From a virus: a stretch of DNA of 23,931 bases. Below the pieces are notes generated by a model that saw nothing but the letters and a program-made list of their open reading frames with translations, did not search any database and was not told where the DNA came from. The stretch lies in IMG/VR virus record IMGVR_UViG_3300021373_000454, positions 1 to 23,931 of that record; one strand, written 5' to 3'. The position numbers were made by a program, and so were the translations under genes. This document shows positions 14,962 to 22,745 of the stretch, in pieces (the first letter of the stretch is position 1; each line of letters opens with the position of its first letter).

Positions 14962-16299
14962 TTACTTCAATAAGATAAAGTTGTTTGCTCCGTGAACACA
15001 AAGAGCTCTCTCACTTAAGAAGTGTACTTCCATAGCGTCTAGGTCGCTAGTCATTCCAGCATTACCAGCAGAACCAGTAATCCAAGACTTGTACTTGCGA
15101 TCTTCAGCTTCTGACTTTCTGTACTTCACATGTAAGAAAGGACGTACAGCATTTTTACCTAGAACTTGGTCGTAGATAGTAGTTGTACCAGCAGGTACTA
15201 ACACACCGTCTACAGCAGAAGTTAAGGCTCCAGTTGTAGCGTCATTTAAGTATTTCCAGTCAGTTTTGTAGAAATCATATCCTAAGTTGAATCCTTTGAA
15301 TCCAAGGCTGATTGCCATTTCTTCATCGTTATCGAATAAACCGTAAGAGCTTGTAGAAGCACCGCTGTTGTTTTGTGCAGCAAGTACATTGTCAATCTCG
15401 AAAGATTTAGTTCTGTTAACGAAAAGAACATTCTCTTGGATCGCTCCTTCTTTGTCAAGAACTTTGATAAGCTCTTCTAAGTCAGTGCGAGCAGCAATTG
15501 AACCAGTAGCAATGTTTCCTCTGTTTTCGATTTCGTAGAATAAACCTTTTGTCCCTTTGTATCCAGCAGTTTCAGCACCAGATGAAGCAACAGCAGGCTC
15601 CCCTTCGATAAGAGATAATTCCATGTAATCTTCGAAACGTAGACGAGTTTCATGCTCTGATTTTAAGTACCATAGGTATCCAGTAGCACCGTTCTCAGTA
15701 GTCACCTCGATCCATCCGATCTGCGCCATATCAGAACCATTGACTTCATACTTGTCTTTGATGATGATAGGGTTAGTAGTTTGGATGTCTTTAGGAGCTT
15801 CTAAAGAACCACTCATTCCGTTAGTTCCTTTCTTGAACTCAGAACCGAAAGCAAATACGCTAAGTCCAGTTGTTCCTACAGCAGCAGCTAAGTTTGCTCC
15901 AGAATAAGAAGCAACATCAAATGTGTTAGTAGTTACAGCTGTTACGATAGCTTTGTCTTGATCAGTTCCGTCAGAAATGATTACTGTTTGGTTTAAGCGG
16001 AAAGGGTGTCCATTTGACGTGATAACGTCTCCAGAACGAGTTGCTCCAGAAACAGCCAAGTGAAGTCTTCCTTGCTCAGACCATTGAATTACATCAGATT
16101 GGAAGGGCATCTCAGCTCCTACCATTCTTAAAAAAGCAGATACAGAACGATTTCCGTATTTTTCAAATTCTGCTTCGTATACATCAGGTAAGTATTGAGA
16201 AGTAAACTCAATAGCAGAACCTAGATAGTTAGTCGATAAAGTCGACTTTGATGGAGCTGGTGTTAACGCACCTTGTACTCCAGAAATAGTTACACTCAT
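14962..16299 (-). CDS. Major capsid protein (HK97-fold candidate)
   Basis: A 445-aa protein in the classic place: after portal and scaffold-like genes, followed by a strong terminator. The N-terminus (about residues 25-60: YLGSAIEFTSQYLPDVYEAE, then FEKYGNRSVSAFLRMV) and C-terminus (FLSERALCVHGANNFILLK) fit capsid proteins of marine Bacteroidota phages as I remember them. Residues ~80-155 form a beta-rich insertion (GDVITSNGHPFRLNQTVIIS, then TAVTTNTFDVASY) that looks like a small surface or E-loop-linked domain. RFEDYMELSLIEGEPA and then the KGLFYEIENRG segment lie mid-protein. Codons appear less AT-biased than in the tail genes (many GCA/GTT/TTC codons), as expected for a highly expressed gene. 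Direct proof of fold would need structure prediction. Confidence 0.85.
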   Translation of the reverse strand: MSVTISGVQGALTPAPSKSTLSTNYLGSAIEFTSQYLPDVYEAEFEKYGNRSVSAFLRMVGAEMPFQSDVIQWSEQGRLHLAVSGATRSGDVITSNGHPFRLNQTVIISDGTDQDKAIVTAVTTNTFDVASYSGANLAAAVGTTGLSVFAFGSEFKKGTNGMSGSLEAPKDIQTTNPIIIKDKYEVNGSDMAQIGWIEVTTENGATGYLWYLKSEHETRLRFEDYMELSLIEGEPAVASSGAETAGYKGTKGLFYEIENRGNIATGSIAARTDLEELIKVLDKEGAIQENVLFVNRTKSFEIDNVLAAQNNSGASTSSYGLFDNDEEMAISLGFKGFNLGYDFYKTDWKYLNDATTGALTSAVDGVLVPAGTTTIYDQVLGKNAVRPFLHVKYRKSEAEDRKYKSWITGSAGNAGMTSDLDAMEVHFLSERALCVHGANNFILLK

Positions 16300-16322
16300 T
16301 TTAAAAGTTTTTTAATGATTAA

Positions 16323-17495
16323 TTATCGTTTTCTAATTTTAAACGAAAAATTATCTCCTGAGTCTACCGCTCTAAACTTTGTGCCTCCAGTATCGGTTGG
16401 TGTGTTTGACCTAACACTCATATCGATGTTTTTAGTCTCCTTCACTAGTCCGTCTGTTGCATCTGCCTTACCCTGCTCGTAAGCGAACTGAAATAAAGCA
16501 TCAGCGTTAGTGGCTGCAAACAAAGCCTTATGATAAGATGCCGCATCCTTCACGATCCCCTTTTCATCTAAGTGCTTGTTAAAGAAGTTATTTATGTCTA
16601 ACTGATTCTCTTTAACCTTACTTACATCATTAGGTTTAAAAACTTGCTTTTTATCTCCGACTTTAAACTCAAAACCTTTGAACTCATCATTGAATAGGGC
16701 ATTTGTTTTTTCTTGGAAGATGCGAGATCTATCTTTCTGCGTTGCAGACTCTTGATCTAATTCTTCTTGGTATTTAGTATAAAAGTTAAAAGCTTCTTTG
16801 TAGTTTTCTGGAATCTCGGCTTCTCTTGACTCAAGGGGAGCTTTGTATTTTTCCTTCATTCCTTCAAAGTAGTTTCTAGCTTTATATAACTCTTCTTTGT
16901 ACGCAATCTTTTTCTTCTTAATGTCTTTTTCTTCATCAAGCTCTGAATCAAAACTGAACTCCTCATTAATAAGGTAGTCAATCTCCTCAGCATCAAGGTG
17001 TGGCTTTTCTTGCTTGTAATACTCACGCAACACGTTAGTATCATCCATAGCATTCCAGTCTTGCTGAAGCCTAGCATAATCCTCAAAGGATCTACCAGTC
17101 TCCTGCTTGTACTTCATGAAGTTAGCCACATCCTCTGGTAAAGGTTGCGTTTCTTCTTTGTCATTATTTAAAAGAACGTCTAAAGACTCCGCTTCTACGT
17201 TTCGTCTTTCTTTTAAGTAGTTTAATATACTTTGGTCATCAAGCTCAATCGGCTTGGCTACTACTTCTTCTTTTTCTTGTACATCTTCGACTTGCTCTTG
17301 GGCTTGCTCTTCGATGTTTTCTTCGGATACGGCATCTGTCGTTTCTTTAACTAATTCTTTTTCTTCTTGTACAGTCTCTTGCACTTGTTCTTGTACGTTT
17401 TCTTGTACAGGTTCTTGTACGTCCTCTTGTACACTTTCTTGTTTTGGCTCTATAGGATTACCTTCGGCATCCAAAGCTCTTAATTTCCATTCCAT
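16323..17495 (-). CDS. Scaffold-like acidic coiled-coil protein
   Basis: A 390-aa, very acidic, helix-rich protein between portal and major capsid genes, the usual place for a scaffolding protein. Residues 1-18 are a short conserved-looking start (MEWKLRALDAEGNP). Residues 20-45 are six VQE tetrapeptide repeats, and acidic helices continue to about 90. The middle (~100-260) is charged helix with few hydrophobic residues. The C-terminus ends in a basic patch (FSFKIRKR), the kind of charged tail that scaffolds use to touch the capsid protein. No protease triad is visible. The ATG at 17495 is the first in frame. A TAATTTTG box lies 21 nt upstream. Scaffold role is inferred from position and composition. 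Confidence 0.75.
   Translation of the reverse strand: MEWKLRALDAEGNPIEPKQESVQEDVQEPVQENVQEQVQETVQEEKELVKETTDAVSEENIEEQAQEQVEDVQEKEEVVAKPIELDDQSILNYLKERRNVEAESLDVLLNNDKEETQPLPEDVANFMKYKQETGRSFEDYARLQQDWNAMDDTNVLREYYKQEKPHLDAEEIDYLINEEFSFDSELDEEKDIKKKKIAYKEELYKARNYFEGMKEKYKAPLESREAEIPENYKEAFNFYTKYQEELDQESATQKDRSRIFQEKTNALFNDEFKGFEFKVGDKKQVFKPNDVSKVKENQLDINNFFNKHLDEKGIVKDAASYHKALFAATNADALFQFAYEQGKADATDGLVKETKNIDMSVRSNTPTDTGGTKFRAVDSGDNFSFKIRKR
17364..17432 (-). repeat. 12-bp tandem repeat encoding VQEx x6
   Basis: Six copies of a 12-nt unit, GTACAAGAA (or a one-base variant) plus a variable codon, encode VQE followed by D, P, N, Q, T or E at residues 22-45 of the scaffold-like protein. The period is exactly four codons, so copy-number change would keep the frame. 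Confidence 0.85.
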
Positions 17496-17516
17496 TTTAA
17501 TTAAATTAGATTATTG

Positions 17517-17524
17517 CAAAATTA
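17517..17524 (-). promoter_or_regulatory. Possible Bacteroidota -7 box (TAATTTTG)
   Basis: The minus strand reads TAATTTTG, matching TAnnTTTG, in the 34-nt gap between portal and scaffold-like genes. It is 21 nt before the ATG at 17495. The nearest TTG is only 10 nt upstream of the box, not at -33 spacing, so support is weak. Confidence 0.25.
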
Positions 17525-17529
17525 TTAAA

Positions 17530-19953
17530 TTAATCAATGCCCACGATTCCCTCCATACCTGAGCCTAACGTGTCTTGACCATCAAAGTCTATAGGATCTA
17601 AGTCTTGTTGTCTTTGCTGTATCAACTTCGACTGTTGAGACGCTTGCTTAGCTGTTCTCTTATCCTTCCTATCTTCTTTGTATCTATCTTTTTCTTGTTG
17701 CAGTTGTAGCTCTGAAGATTTTATTTGACTTTCAATACCCTTCTGCATTTTAATGAGTTCTGCCTTAAGCATAAACTCTTGCTGCATTCTTTGCATCTCT
17801 AGCTCAGCCTCTAACTGTTTTATCTTAGCCTCTGCCTCCATCTTAGCTAATGCGGTTTGTTGTTTAGCTTGTTCAGATGTCATTGATGCTTGCTGATTAG
17901 CCTCTGCCTGTAGAGCAATGTTCTCTTGCTGTCTCTTGTTGTCAAGCTTCTCTTTACGTCTTTTTCTAACCTTTAGAAGTTGTGATGCAATCTTTACGTT
18001 CTTGATGTTTCTAATATCAATAGCATCATCAATATCAATCTTTCCAGCAGAGAGTGAAGTCTGAATGTTTTGTTCTAGCATCTGCTTCTCTTCTTCGTCT
18101 GGATGCATTTCAATAAAAATTCCAAAGTCATGTAGATGAAGCTCTTTGATTTCTTCTAGTATATCTACGCTGTACTTTCCAATATTCTTTACAAAGTCAT
18201 CCTTCATATCAGAATACTCTAAAACATCAGACAGCCTGTAAGCAATACACTCTGCTAGTCTCTCTGTCATAAAGAGTCCAGACTTTAAGATATGTCTTGT
18301 AGCTGTGTTTGAGTTTAGTGCCGCTAGTTTCTGTACACCAACTAGAGCATTAGAGTCTGGCATAGATCCATCTCTCGCTTCATTTAAGCCTGTCACGCCT
18401 CTCAACATATTGAGATTGTAGTTGTACATATTAATAAGAGAGGATATCTTGGAGTTAGCCCCAGATGAGGTTAACTCTTGTACTGGGATTTTACCACTGT
18501 TAAACTCTCCTTCTTCAGTCAAGCTTCTACCTAACACAGAACCTGTTTGGAAGTACATATTCAATGCCTCTTGTGGAGAGTATGTATTCCCGTTTCCAAG
18601 GTTGATAGATGATAGTCCGTCTAAATCAATAAAGACTCCATCTGGAATCATTTTGGCAGCAACCTGCTGAAGCTTAAGGTGTAAGAGTTGTATCTGATCC
18701 GCAAAAGGAATCATTCTTTTTACAAGTGAATCAATCTGACCTCTGTACATTTTTGGCGCAGACACAACGTAGGGAGCGTATACTCTCTCCATTGAACTCT
18801 TTGGACGCACCATGTTTTTCATCAGTTCCCACTTGAGGATTTTGTTCGTTCCTAATACAAGAACACCTTCGTACCATACATCAATTCTTTTAGATAATTT
18901 TTCAAAACGTGCTTGTTCTGTTTTAGGTGGGTTGAATTGATCGTCTTTTTTTAGCACTTTTTCTCCGCCTTGTGCTGTTTTCTTTTTCTTGTATACGATA
19001 TTCTTGTCAGTCTTGTAACAGAAATATAATAATGTTGCAGTATTCTTATCAAATGAGTCAGTTTTATAACCACCTCTCATTCCTTGATATGAATCAAACT
19101 TAGATGCCGACTTAGCAATCTCTTCTACTTCTTCTTGTGTTATTGATGGATCAACCTTCTTGATCTCTGTGATGTTTACATTTTTAACCTCCCCAAAGTA
19201 ATAGCAATCCTGAAAGTGTGGATCTTCTGTGGGGCTGAATACTAAATCAGCTGGGTCAACGTAATCAACTTTAATTCCATCGTGTGTATTGAACGTGTGC
19301 TTTGCAGCAGAGACTCCAATAACTGTAGAGTCTTCATCTAATCTTTTCTTTATGTACTCGTAGTCGTTATGCTTTAAAACAGATGTAATGGCTTTTTCTT
19401 CAGCAATCTCGATGTCATCTTTATAATCGATTTGCATATGTATATCTAGCTCATCATCTGTTTCAGGAAGCATGTCTGGCTGTACGCTAAACATATCCTT
19501 TCCTAGCATAGCTCCGATTTCCTCGAAGTCTTCTTTGTTTCGCATCTCTGTCTGGATGCGATTCTTGTACATTGCCTTCTTGTTTGAAGATACTGGGTCT
19601 ACTGCCTCAGCTTTTACATCAAACAATCTATTTGAAATGCCATTTACTACGATGTCTACAAACTTAGGTATAATAGGCACAGGAGTCCAATCAAGATTTA
19701 GATAAGATATGTCTCCATTAATAGCAAGCTCGTCTTTATACTTTCGCACAGACTGCTCACCCATTGCATATGTTCTTAGTTTATGATAGGTGTCACGGTT
19801 GTTGTAAAACCTTGATTGACCACCCTCTTTTCTAAACCACTCAGACTCTATAGCGTGCCCTACCATAAGCCCATATTCTTTTGATGCTTTAACAGCATCT
19901 GAAGCTAATTGATTTGGAAATCCAATAACGTACTTCCCAGAAGTTCCTCGCAT
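17530..19953 (-). CDS. Portal protein with long C-terminal coiled coil
   Basis: An 807-aa protein directly after the terminase, 4 nt apart. It forms the ring through which DNA enters and leaves the capsid. Portal-like features are the wing/stem layout: an N-terminal helical part (~20-120, including WTPVPIIPKFVDIVVNGISN), a beta-rich middle (VDYVDPADLVFSPTEDPHFQ near 230-250), a stem and crown helix segment (RMIPFADQIQLLHLKLQQVA), and a VTGLNEARDGSMPDSNALVG loop near 518-537. Residues ~665-790 are a continuous Gln/Lys/Glu coiled coil, likely a crown or barrel that extends into the capsid. The length is long for a portal but usual for the crAss-like/podovirus type with a barrel. The last ~20 residues are acidic with Gly. 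Confidence in the portal role is high from gene order and overall pattern. Confidence 0.88.
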   Translation of the reverse strand: MRGTSGKYVIGFPNQLASDAVKASKEYGLMVGHAIESEWFRKEGGQSRFYNNRDTYHKLRTYAMGEQSVRKYKDELAINGDISYLNLDWTPVPIIPKFVDIVVNGISNRLFDVKAEAVDPVSSNKKAMYKNRIQTEMRNKEDFEEIGAMLGKDMFSVQPDMLPETDDELDIHMQIDYKDDIEIAEEKAITSVLKHNDYEYIKKRLDEDSTVIGVSAAKHTFNTHDGIKVDYVDPADLVFSPTEDPHFQDCYYFGEVKNVNITEIKKVDPSITQEEVEEIAKSASKFDSYQGMRGGYKTDSFDKNTATLLYFCYKTDKNIVYKKKKTAQGGEKVLKKDDQFNPPKTEQARFEKLSKRIDVWYEGVLVLGTNKILKWELMKNMVRPKSSMERVYAPYVVSAPKMYRGQIDSLVKRMIPFADQIQLLHLKLQQVAAKMIPDGVFIDLDGLSSINLGNGNTYSPQEALNMYFQTGSVLGRSLTEEGEFNSGKIPVQELTSSGANSKISSLINMYNYNLNMLRGVTGLNEARDGSMPDSNALVGVQKLAALNSNTATRHILKSGLFMTERLAECIAYRLSDVLEYSDMKDDFVKNIGKYSVDILEEIKELHLHDFGIFIEMHPDEEEKQMLEQNIQTSLSAGKIDIDDAIDIRNIKNVKIASQLLKVRKRRKEKLDNKRQQENIALQAEANQQASMTSEQAKQQTALAKMEAEAKIKQLEAELEMQRMQQEFMLKAELIKMQKGIESQIKSSELQLQQEKDRYKEDRKDKRTAKQASQQSKLIQQRQQDLDPIDFDGQDTLGSGMEGIVGID

Positions 19954-19957
19954 ATTT

Positions 19958-22237
19958 TTACTTTATAATAGAGCTAACTGTGCCTGTATTATTATACCTT
20001 GCAAAGTTAACATTTATTTCTGTATCTTTTCTTTTAGCCTTAATGACGTATTTCTGGTTTGCCATGATAGCAAGACCTGAGCTTACTGTTGCATCAAACT
20101 TGGTTCTGTTACCAATATCATAGTTAGCCCAATCCAATAATGTCCTATTAAAGTACATATTACCAGTACCTTCATCACTAAATCCTACATTGTTCTCTAT
20201 ATAACTTTCTATTGCTTCAGCGTGTATAGATATTACAGCTGGAGATGAGGGAATCCCCCCAAGCTCTCTTTCGGCTTTAGATAAATCATTTCTGTGTTTG
20301 TCTGGTCTGTTTATGCTCCATTTTCTATATCCCCTGTTTTTAAGATGATACAAAAGCCTAGGCTTGTTGTTCTCTGCTAATACTGGCATTCCATAAAACA
20401 CCATAGCCATAAGAACATCCTCATAAAACAGCTCTGCCGTTTGTGGTCTGTATACATACTCTAAGAAGAACATATTAGTTGGACCATCTAAATTCATTCT
20501 AGTGTATCCATGTAAAGCACCATTAGAACCTCCACCACCAACAGTTCCTGATATATCATAAGAGTCACATCCAAAAGCACCTATGTGCTCATTACCTGGA
20601 TACTTAAATCCATTTTTATTTATAACTCTGTTTCTAAGCTCAAGAGGTGGTATCCAACTTACATAAAACCTTCCGTGCTTCTCTGGTGTCCATATAACCT
20701 CTGTATCCTTAACACCATTTTTCCAAGAGAACCCTCCTCTTTGAACCACACGCTGTCTTTGAAGGTTATCGTTAAAGTCTATCTGCTCATATATTCTAGT
20801 TAAATTAAATAGACTATTCTTTGCCTCATCCCTAAATGCATGACCCTCTGTTCTAGGAAACTGTCTATAGAACTCATTAAGTGCGTCAGAATCGTTTCTA
20901 AGGCTCTCTACTTCATTTTCCCAGTAGTCTAGTACCCCTCCATCTATAACGTCTCCATAGTGGTCTAAAACGGCTTTATTTGGCTTCCTGAAGACTGGCT
21001 GTCCGTACTGATCTAAAAACCCTTCAAAGTTCCACTCCATAGGAATAAATAAAGAGTATAATCCGCTCTTAGTCTGTCCGTTTGCATTTCTTTGTGTTAC
21101 ATCAGAGTCTCTAAAGAGCTTTTTAAAAGTACCCCCACCTTTGTCTTGAGAGTTTGAAGTAGATCCCATCAGACACTTGCCTATGATTCTTCTACCTAGC
21201 CTTAGTGTAGTTTTAGTGACACGCCAGTTGTTGAGGATATTATCGGGACGTTCCCACTTTCCAGATTCATCATGCACGAGAAGTCGTAGCTTTTCACCAT
21301 CGTAGGAGTTATCTCCAGTGTTTTTCCAGTCAATGGTTGTATCGAGTCCTGCAAGGTCGTCATCATTCTCTGTGTCTGCAATAGACCTTCTTGTAAGCTT
21401 TGATGCTGGCACTCTGTATGCAAGCTCTGTCTTCGGTCTATCCATACCGTCTTGGATTGGCTTGAAGAAGAATGGATAATTTGTTGAGATTGGCACGACT
21501 TTGTCTGTGAACATTTTCTTTGCATCCGCACCACTCTTGGATAGAATACCAAACCTAGCATCGGAGGTAACTGTAGCTTGGTTAACTGTTTCTGCTGATG
21601 ACATAAAGCTGAATCCTGAACGTCTGTTCTTAAGATAGCACATGCCGTAGCATCTGTCGTCTGCTTTACAGGCTTCCCAGAAGATAAAAAATATTCTGTT
21701 TGATTCTCTGAACTCAGGGTGTCCGACATCAATCTTTGTCCACTGTAAGTACATGTAGTGAGACCCAGTAATATAAGTAGGAAAGCCATTATTTTTAAAC
21801 CAAAAACCACTCTCCCTTCTATTGAACTCATCCTCAATATAGTCGACCCATGACTCTTTGAATGCACTCGGATACTCATTCCACTGGAAAATGGTCTTGA
21901 TCCTTGACAGCTCTTTTGGATACTCAAATGGCTCCCAATATTGTTCCGAGTCTTTTTCACTTCTTTTGTGAATTTCTTTCGGTTGCAAAGGTAGTGCTAT
22001 TTTTAAATTTTGCACTTCAACAACTTCACCAATTTGTCCAGATTTTGATATAACAATTACATCGTGGTCACTGTTATACCCATAGTCCCAAGCTTTCTTT
22101 TTGTTTAGCTTATCCCTAGTCTTATCATCGATATGAGAGATAACCTTACATAGCTCAAGACTTTCGTCCTCTGGACTCTGCAAAGCTTTGGAATCCTGTA
22201 TCTTTTCCTTTGCCGTCTTTAGTCTGATCTTCGCCAT
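19958..22237 (-). CDS. terL: Large terminase subunit (TerL)
   Basis: A 759-aa DNA-packaging motor with ATPase and nuclease parts. The Walker A-like segment is CYLKNRRSGFSFMS (residues 200-213), of the KxRRxGxS kind and without the usual GK[S/T]. Walker B is LRLLVHDESGKWE (317-329, with D323 and E324), followed by a coupling motif CLMGSTSN (355-362). The nuclease part carries acidic positions at GCDSYD (556-561), E622 in VLAENN, and FDATVSSGLAIMA (714-726, D715), the RuvC-like pattern. It lies between the small-terminase candidate and the portal. The ATG at 22237 falls inside the upstream gene (83-nt overlap). No closer in-frame Met exists for well over 100 codons, and the region after about residue 50 looks conserved, so this start is reasonable. 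Confidence 0.93.
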   Translation of the reverse strand: MAKIRLKTAKEKIQDSKALQSPEDESLELCKVISHIDDKTRDKLNKKKAWDYGYNSDHDVIVISKSGQIGEVVEVQNLKIALPLQPKEIHKRSEKDSEQYWEPFEYPKELSRIKTIFQWNEYPSAFKESWVDYIEDEFNRRESGFWFKNNGFPTYITGSHYMYLQWTKIDVGHPEFRESNRIFFIFWEACKADDRCYGMCYLKNRRSGFSFMSSAETVNQATVTSDARFGILSKSGADAKKMFTDKVVPISTNYPFFFKPIQDGMDRPKTELAYRVPASKLTRRSIADTENDDDLAGLDTTIDWKNTGDNSYDGEKLRLLVHDESGKWERPDNILNNWRVTKTTLRLGRRIIGKCLMGSTSNSQDKGGGTFKKLFRDSDVTQRNANGQTKSGLYSLFIPMEWNFEGFLDQYGQPVFRKPNKAVLDHYGDVIDGGVLDYWENEVESLRNDSDALNEFYRQFPRTEGHAFRDEAKNSLFNLTRIYEQIDFNDNLQRQRVVQRGGFSWKNGVKDTEVIWTPEKHGRFYVSWIPPLELRNRVINKNGFKYPGNEHIGAFGCDSYDISGTVGGGGSNGALHGYTRMNLDGPTNMFFLEYVYRPQTAELFYEDVLMAMVFYGMPVLAENNKPRLLYHLKNRGYRKWSINRPDKHRNDLSKAERELGGIPSSPAVISIHAEAIESYIENNVGFSDEGTGNMYFNRTLLDWANYDIGNRTKFDATVSSGLAIMANQKYVIKAKRKDTEINVNFARYNNTGTVSSIIK

Positions 22238-22469
22238 TAAGCTTTTCTCTTTCGTTTTCTATCCTTTGAAGTATTTCAAAAGCATCAAATATCGCAAGCT
22301 TTTTAGTTGCTGCAGCATTCTTTAATCTATCAGCAGCTAAGTCATCATCAGGCTTTCCTGTAATAATCTTTTCTTGCGCTACTTTTATTAGTTCTTCTAC
22401 AGCTCTTTCACCTGCTTCTATAACTCTGTTTATAGTCTCAACTACTTTGTTTTCATTATCTCGTTCCAT
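22155..22469 (-). CDS. Small terminase subunit candidate
   Basis: A 104-aa, helix-rich, highly charged protein directly before TerL, whose first 28 codons it overlaps. Residues ~5-35 form an amphipathic helix (VVETINRVIEAGERAVEELI), ~40-75 form a second (LAADRLKNAAATKKLAIFDA, then FEILQRIENEREKL), and the end is basic and Ser/Gly-rich. Size, position and oligomer-friendly helices fit a small terminase, which recognises phage DNA and activates TerL. I see no clear helix-turn-helix, so this is a candidate only. It begins inside the 3' end of the lipoprotein gene (28-nt overlap). It could instead be another small virion or regulatory protein. Confidence 0.65.
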   Translation of the reverse strand: MERDNENKVVETINRVIEAGERAVEELIKVAQEKIITGKPDDDLAADRLKNAAATKKLAIFDAFEILQRIENEREKLNGEDQTKDGKGKDTGFQSFAESRGRKS

Positions 22470-22624
22470 AGTGCTTGCGCTAATCTAACTTCATGTTTAT
22501 TTTCTATGCAAATATCTTTAGTCAGATCTTCAAACCTCTTCTTGTTCAATTGAATTACTTGTTGTTGTGTTCCACAGCTTGCCATCAATAAAAGGCTTGC
22601 CGTTAATGTAATGATTGTCTTCAT
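22442..22624 (-). CDS. Small lipoprotein, possible lysis or superinfection factor
   Basis: A 60-aa protein with a lipoprotein signal: positive start (MK), hydrophobic TIITLTASLLLMA, then ASC with the lipidated cysteine at residue 17. The mature part (~44 aa) is charged and helical with no second membrane segment and no acidic Bacteroidota surface-export signal right after the cysteine, so it may face the periplasm. It overlaps the 71-aa gene by 95 nt in another frame and the small-terminase candidate by 28 nt. Such nested lipoproteins recall Rz1 spanins, but the partner gene has no membrane anchor and no holin or endolysin is visible. A CAAA repeat lies directly before the ATG. The coding call is moderate; the function is open. 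Confidence 0.65.
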   Translation of the reverse strand: MKTIITLTASLLLMASCGTQQQVIQLNKKRFEDLTKDICIENKHEVRLAQALWNEIMKTK

Positions 22625-22745
22625 GTTGTTTGTTTGTTTGTGCCATAAGAATGGCGTTGGTTAGTTTGTCGATACTCTTACGTATCTCCTTTAGTTCGTT
22701 TCGAAGTCCGTTAGACTTCACATTTATTGTGTCTTTACCACTCAT
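22530..22745 (-). CDS. Small overlapping protein of unknown function (71 aa)
   Basis: The ATG directly follows the stop of the GroES-like gene with no gap, the same tight packing as its neighbours. Residues ~10-40 (LRNELKEIRKSIDKLTNAIL) look like a real charged coiled coil. Residues ~41-71 lie over the lipoprotein gene in another frame and have a random, Asn/Thr-rich look, so the C-terminal half may be shaped by the other gene. No signal or membrane segment. Possibly a small regulatory or assembly protein. The start and first half are the convincing part. Confidence 0.55.
   Translation of the reverse strand: MSGKDTINVKSNGLRNELKEIRKSIDKLTNAILMAQTNKQHEDNHYINGKPFIDGKLWNTTTSNSIEQEEV

Noticed and set aside
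21202-21960. 252-codon minus-strand frame inside the terminase gene
   Set aside because: Lies wholly inside TerL in another frame; composition (many Ser, Gln, Cys, His) is that of a shadow frame, while TerL has clear motifs.
22442-22745. Rz/Rz1 spanin pair
   Set aside because: The lipoprotein fits an Rz1-like partner, but the 71-aa protein has no membrane anchor and no holin or endolysin is nearby; kept only as an open possibility.
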